From an uncultured Lachnospiraceae bacterium (GTDB lineage: Bacteria; Bacillota; Clostridia; Lachnospirales; Lachnospiraceae), in assembly GCA_947628705.1 (NCBI GenBank), contig CANRAZ010000010.1:1-49739 (forward strand): a stretch of DNA of 49,739 bases. The letters are read 5' to 3'. A program made the translations under genes and the position numbers. Below the pieces are notes generated by a model, which was not told the origin of the DNA, ran no database searches, and saw only the letters and a program-made list of their open reading frames with translations. This document shows, piece after piece, positions 49,683 to 49,739 of the stretch (its first letter is position 1; every line of letters begins with the position of its first letter).

Positions 49683-49739
49683 TGTAGGATTACAATACAT
49701 CTGTTACAACTGAATAATTAAAAGACGAAGATACCTCTT

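Overview
The window looks like part of the chromosome of a low-to-moderate GC, strictly anaerobic Firmicute of the class Clostridia, probably from a gut or other fermentative habitat. The reasons are purine-rich AGGAGG-type ribosome binding sites nearly everywhere, SigA-like promoters, PadR, LytTR and GHKL regulators, DUF5050-like lipoproteins, a diguanylate cyclase with a LacI-like sensor, a YitJ-type methionine enzyme, and a membrane-bound Ech-type [NiFe] hydrogenase. The family cannot be fixed from the sequence alone. No rRNA, tRNA, CRISPR array, transposase or phage gene was seen.

Layout. 1-2.0 kb: a 5'-truncated FtsX-like permease and a GNAT acetyltransferase. 2.0-7.6 kb (minus strand): a LytTR response regulator, a soluble GHKL kinase, two ABC ATPases and two ABC-2 permeases, reading from one promoter at about 7.56 kb. 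7.6-17.2 kb: a padR/HAAS-like/secreted-protein operon (minus) faces a large plus-strand operon of three lipoproteins, two permeases, one ABC ATPase and a YlmH-like S4 protein. The shared control region (8.97-9.26 kb) has two good divergent promoters, a 12-A tract in one promoter spacer, palindromes and a 16-codon upstream ORF. 17.2-24.9 kb: a YiiX-like permuted papain-fold protein, an ArsB/NhaD-type transporter, and a tight proB-proC-yitJ-EamA-AEC operon.

24.9-35.3 kb is the metabolic centrepiece: echABCDEF followed by hypF, hypC, hypD and hypE, all forward and tightly packed. The Ech complex should couple ferredoxin oxidation and H2 formation to ion translocation, and HypCDEF build the Fe(CN)2CO part of its active site. 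HypA/HypB and a maturation protease are not here. EchE ends directly after its last metal-binding motif, so it should need no protease. EchF is a clear duplication with four [4Fe-4S] motifs, and HypF carries a linker made of three 30-bp tandem repeats.

35.4-41.6 kb: a CorA-like transporter, a LacI-sensor/GGDEF protein and three tandem membrane-anchored trigger-factor-like proteins, the third lacking the FKBP domain. 41.6-49.7 kb: an AraC regulator divergent from a GH130 glycoside phosphorylase, a DUF389 membrane protein, an unrecognised membrane protein overlapping a sialate-O-acetylesterase-type enzyme, and a HAD hydrolase whose promoter is back-to-back with another leading out of the window.

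A theme across the window is short imperfect tandem repeats (9-30 bp units) in gaps between genes and once inside a gene (hypF). The best candidates for undescribed biology are the padR/lipoprotein/ABC locus with its leader ORF and slippable promoter, the extracytoplasmic trigger-factor trio, and the four-cluster EchF.
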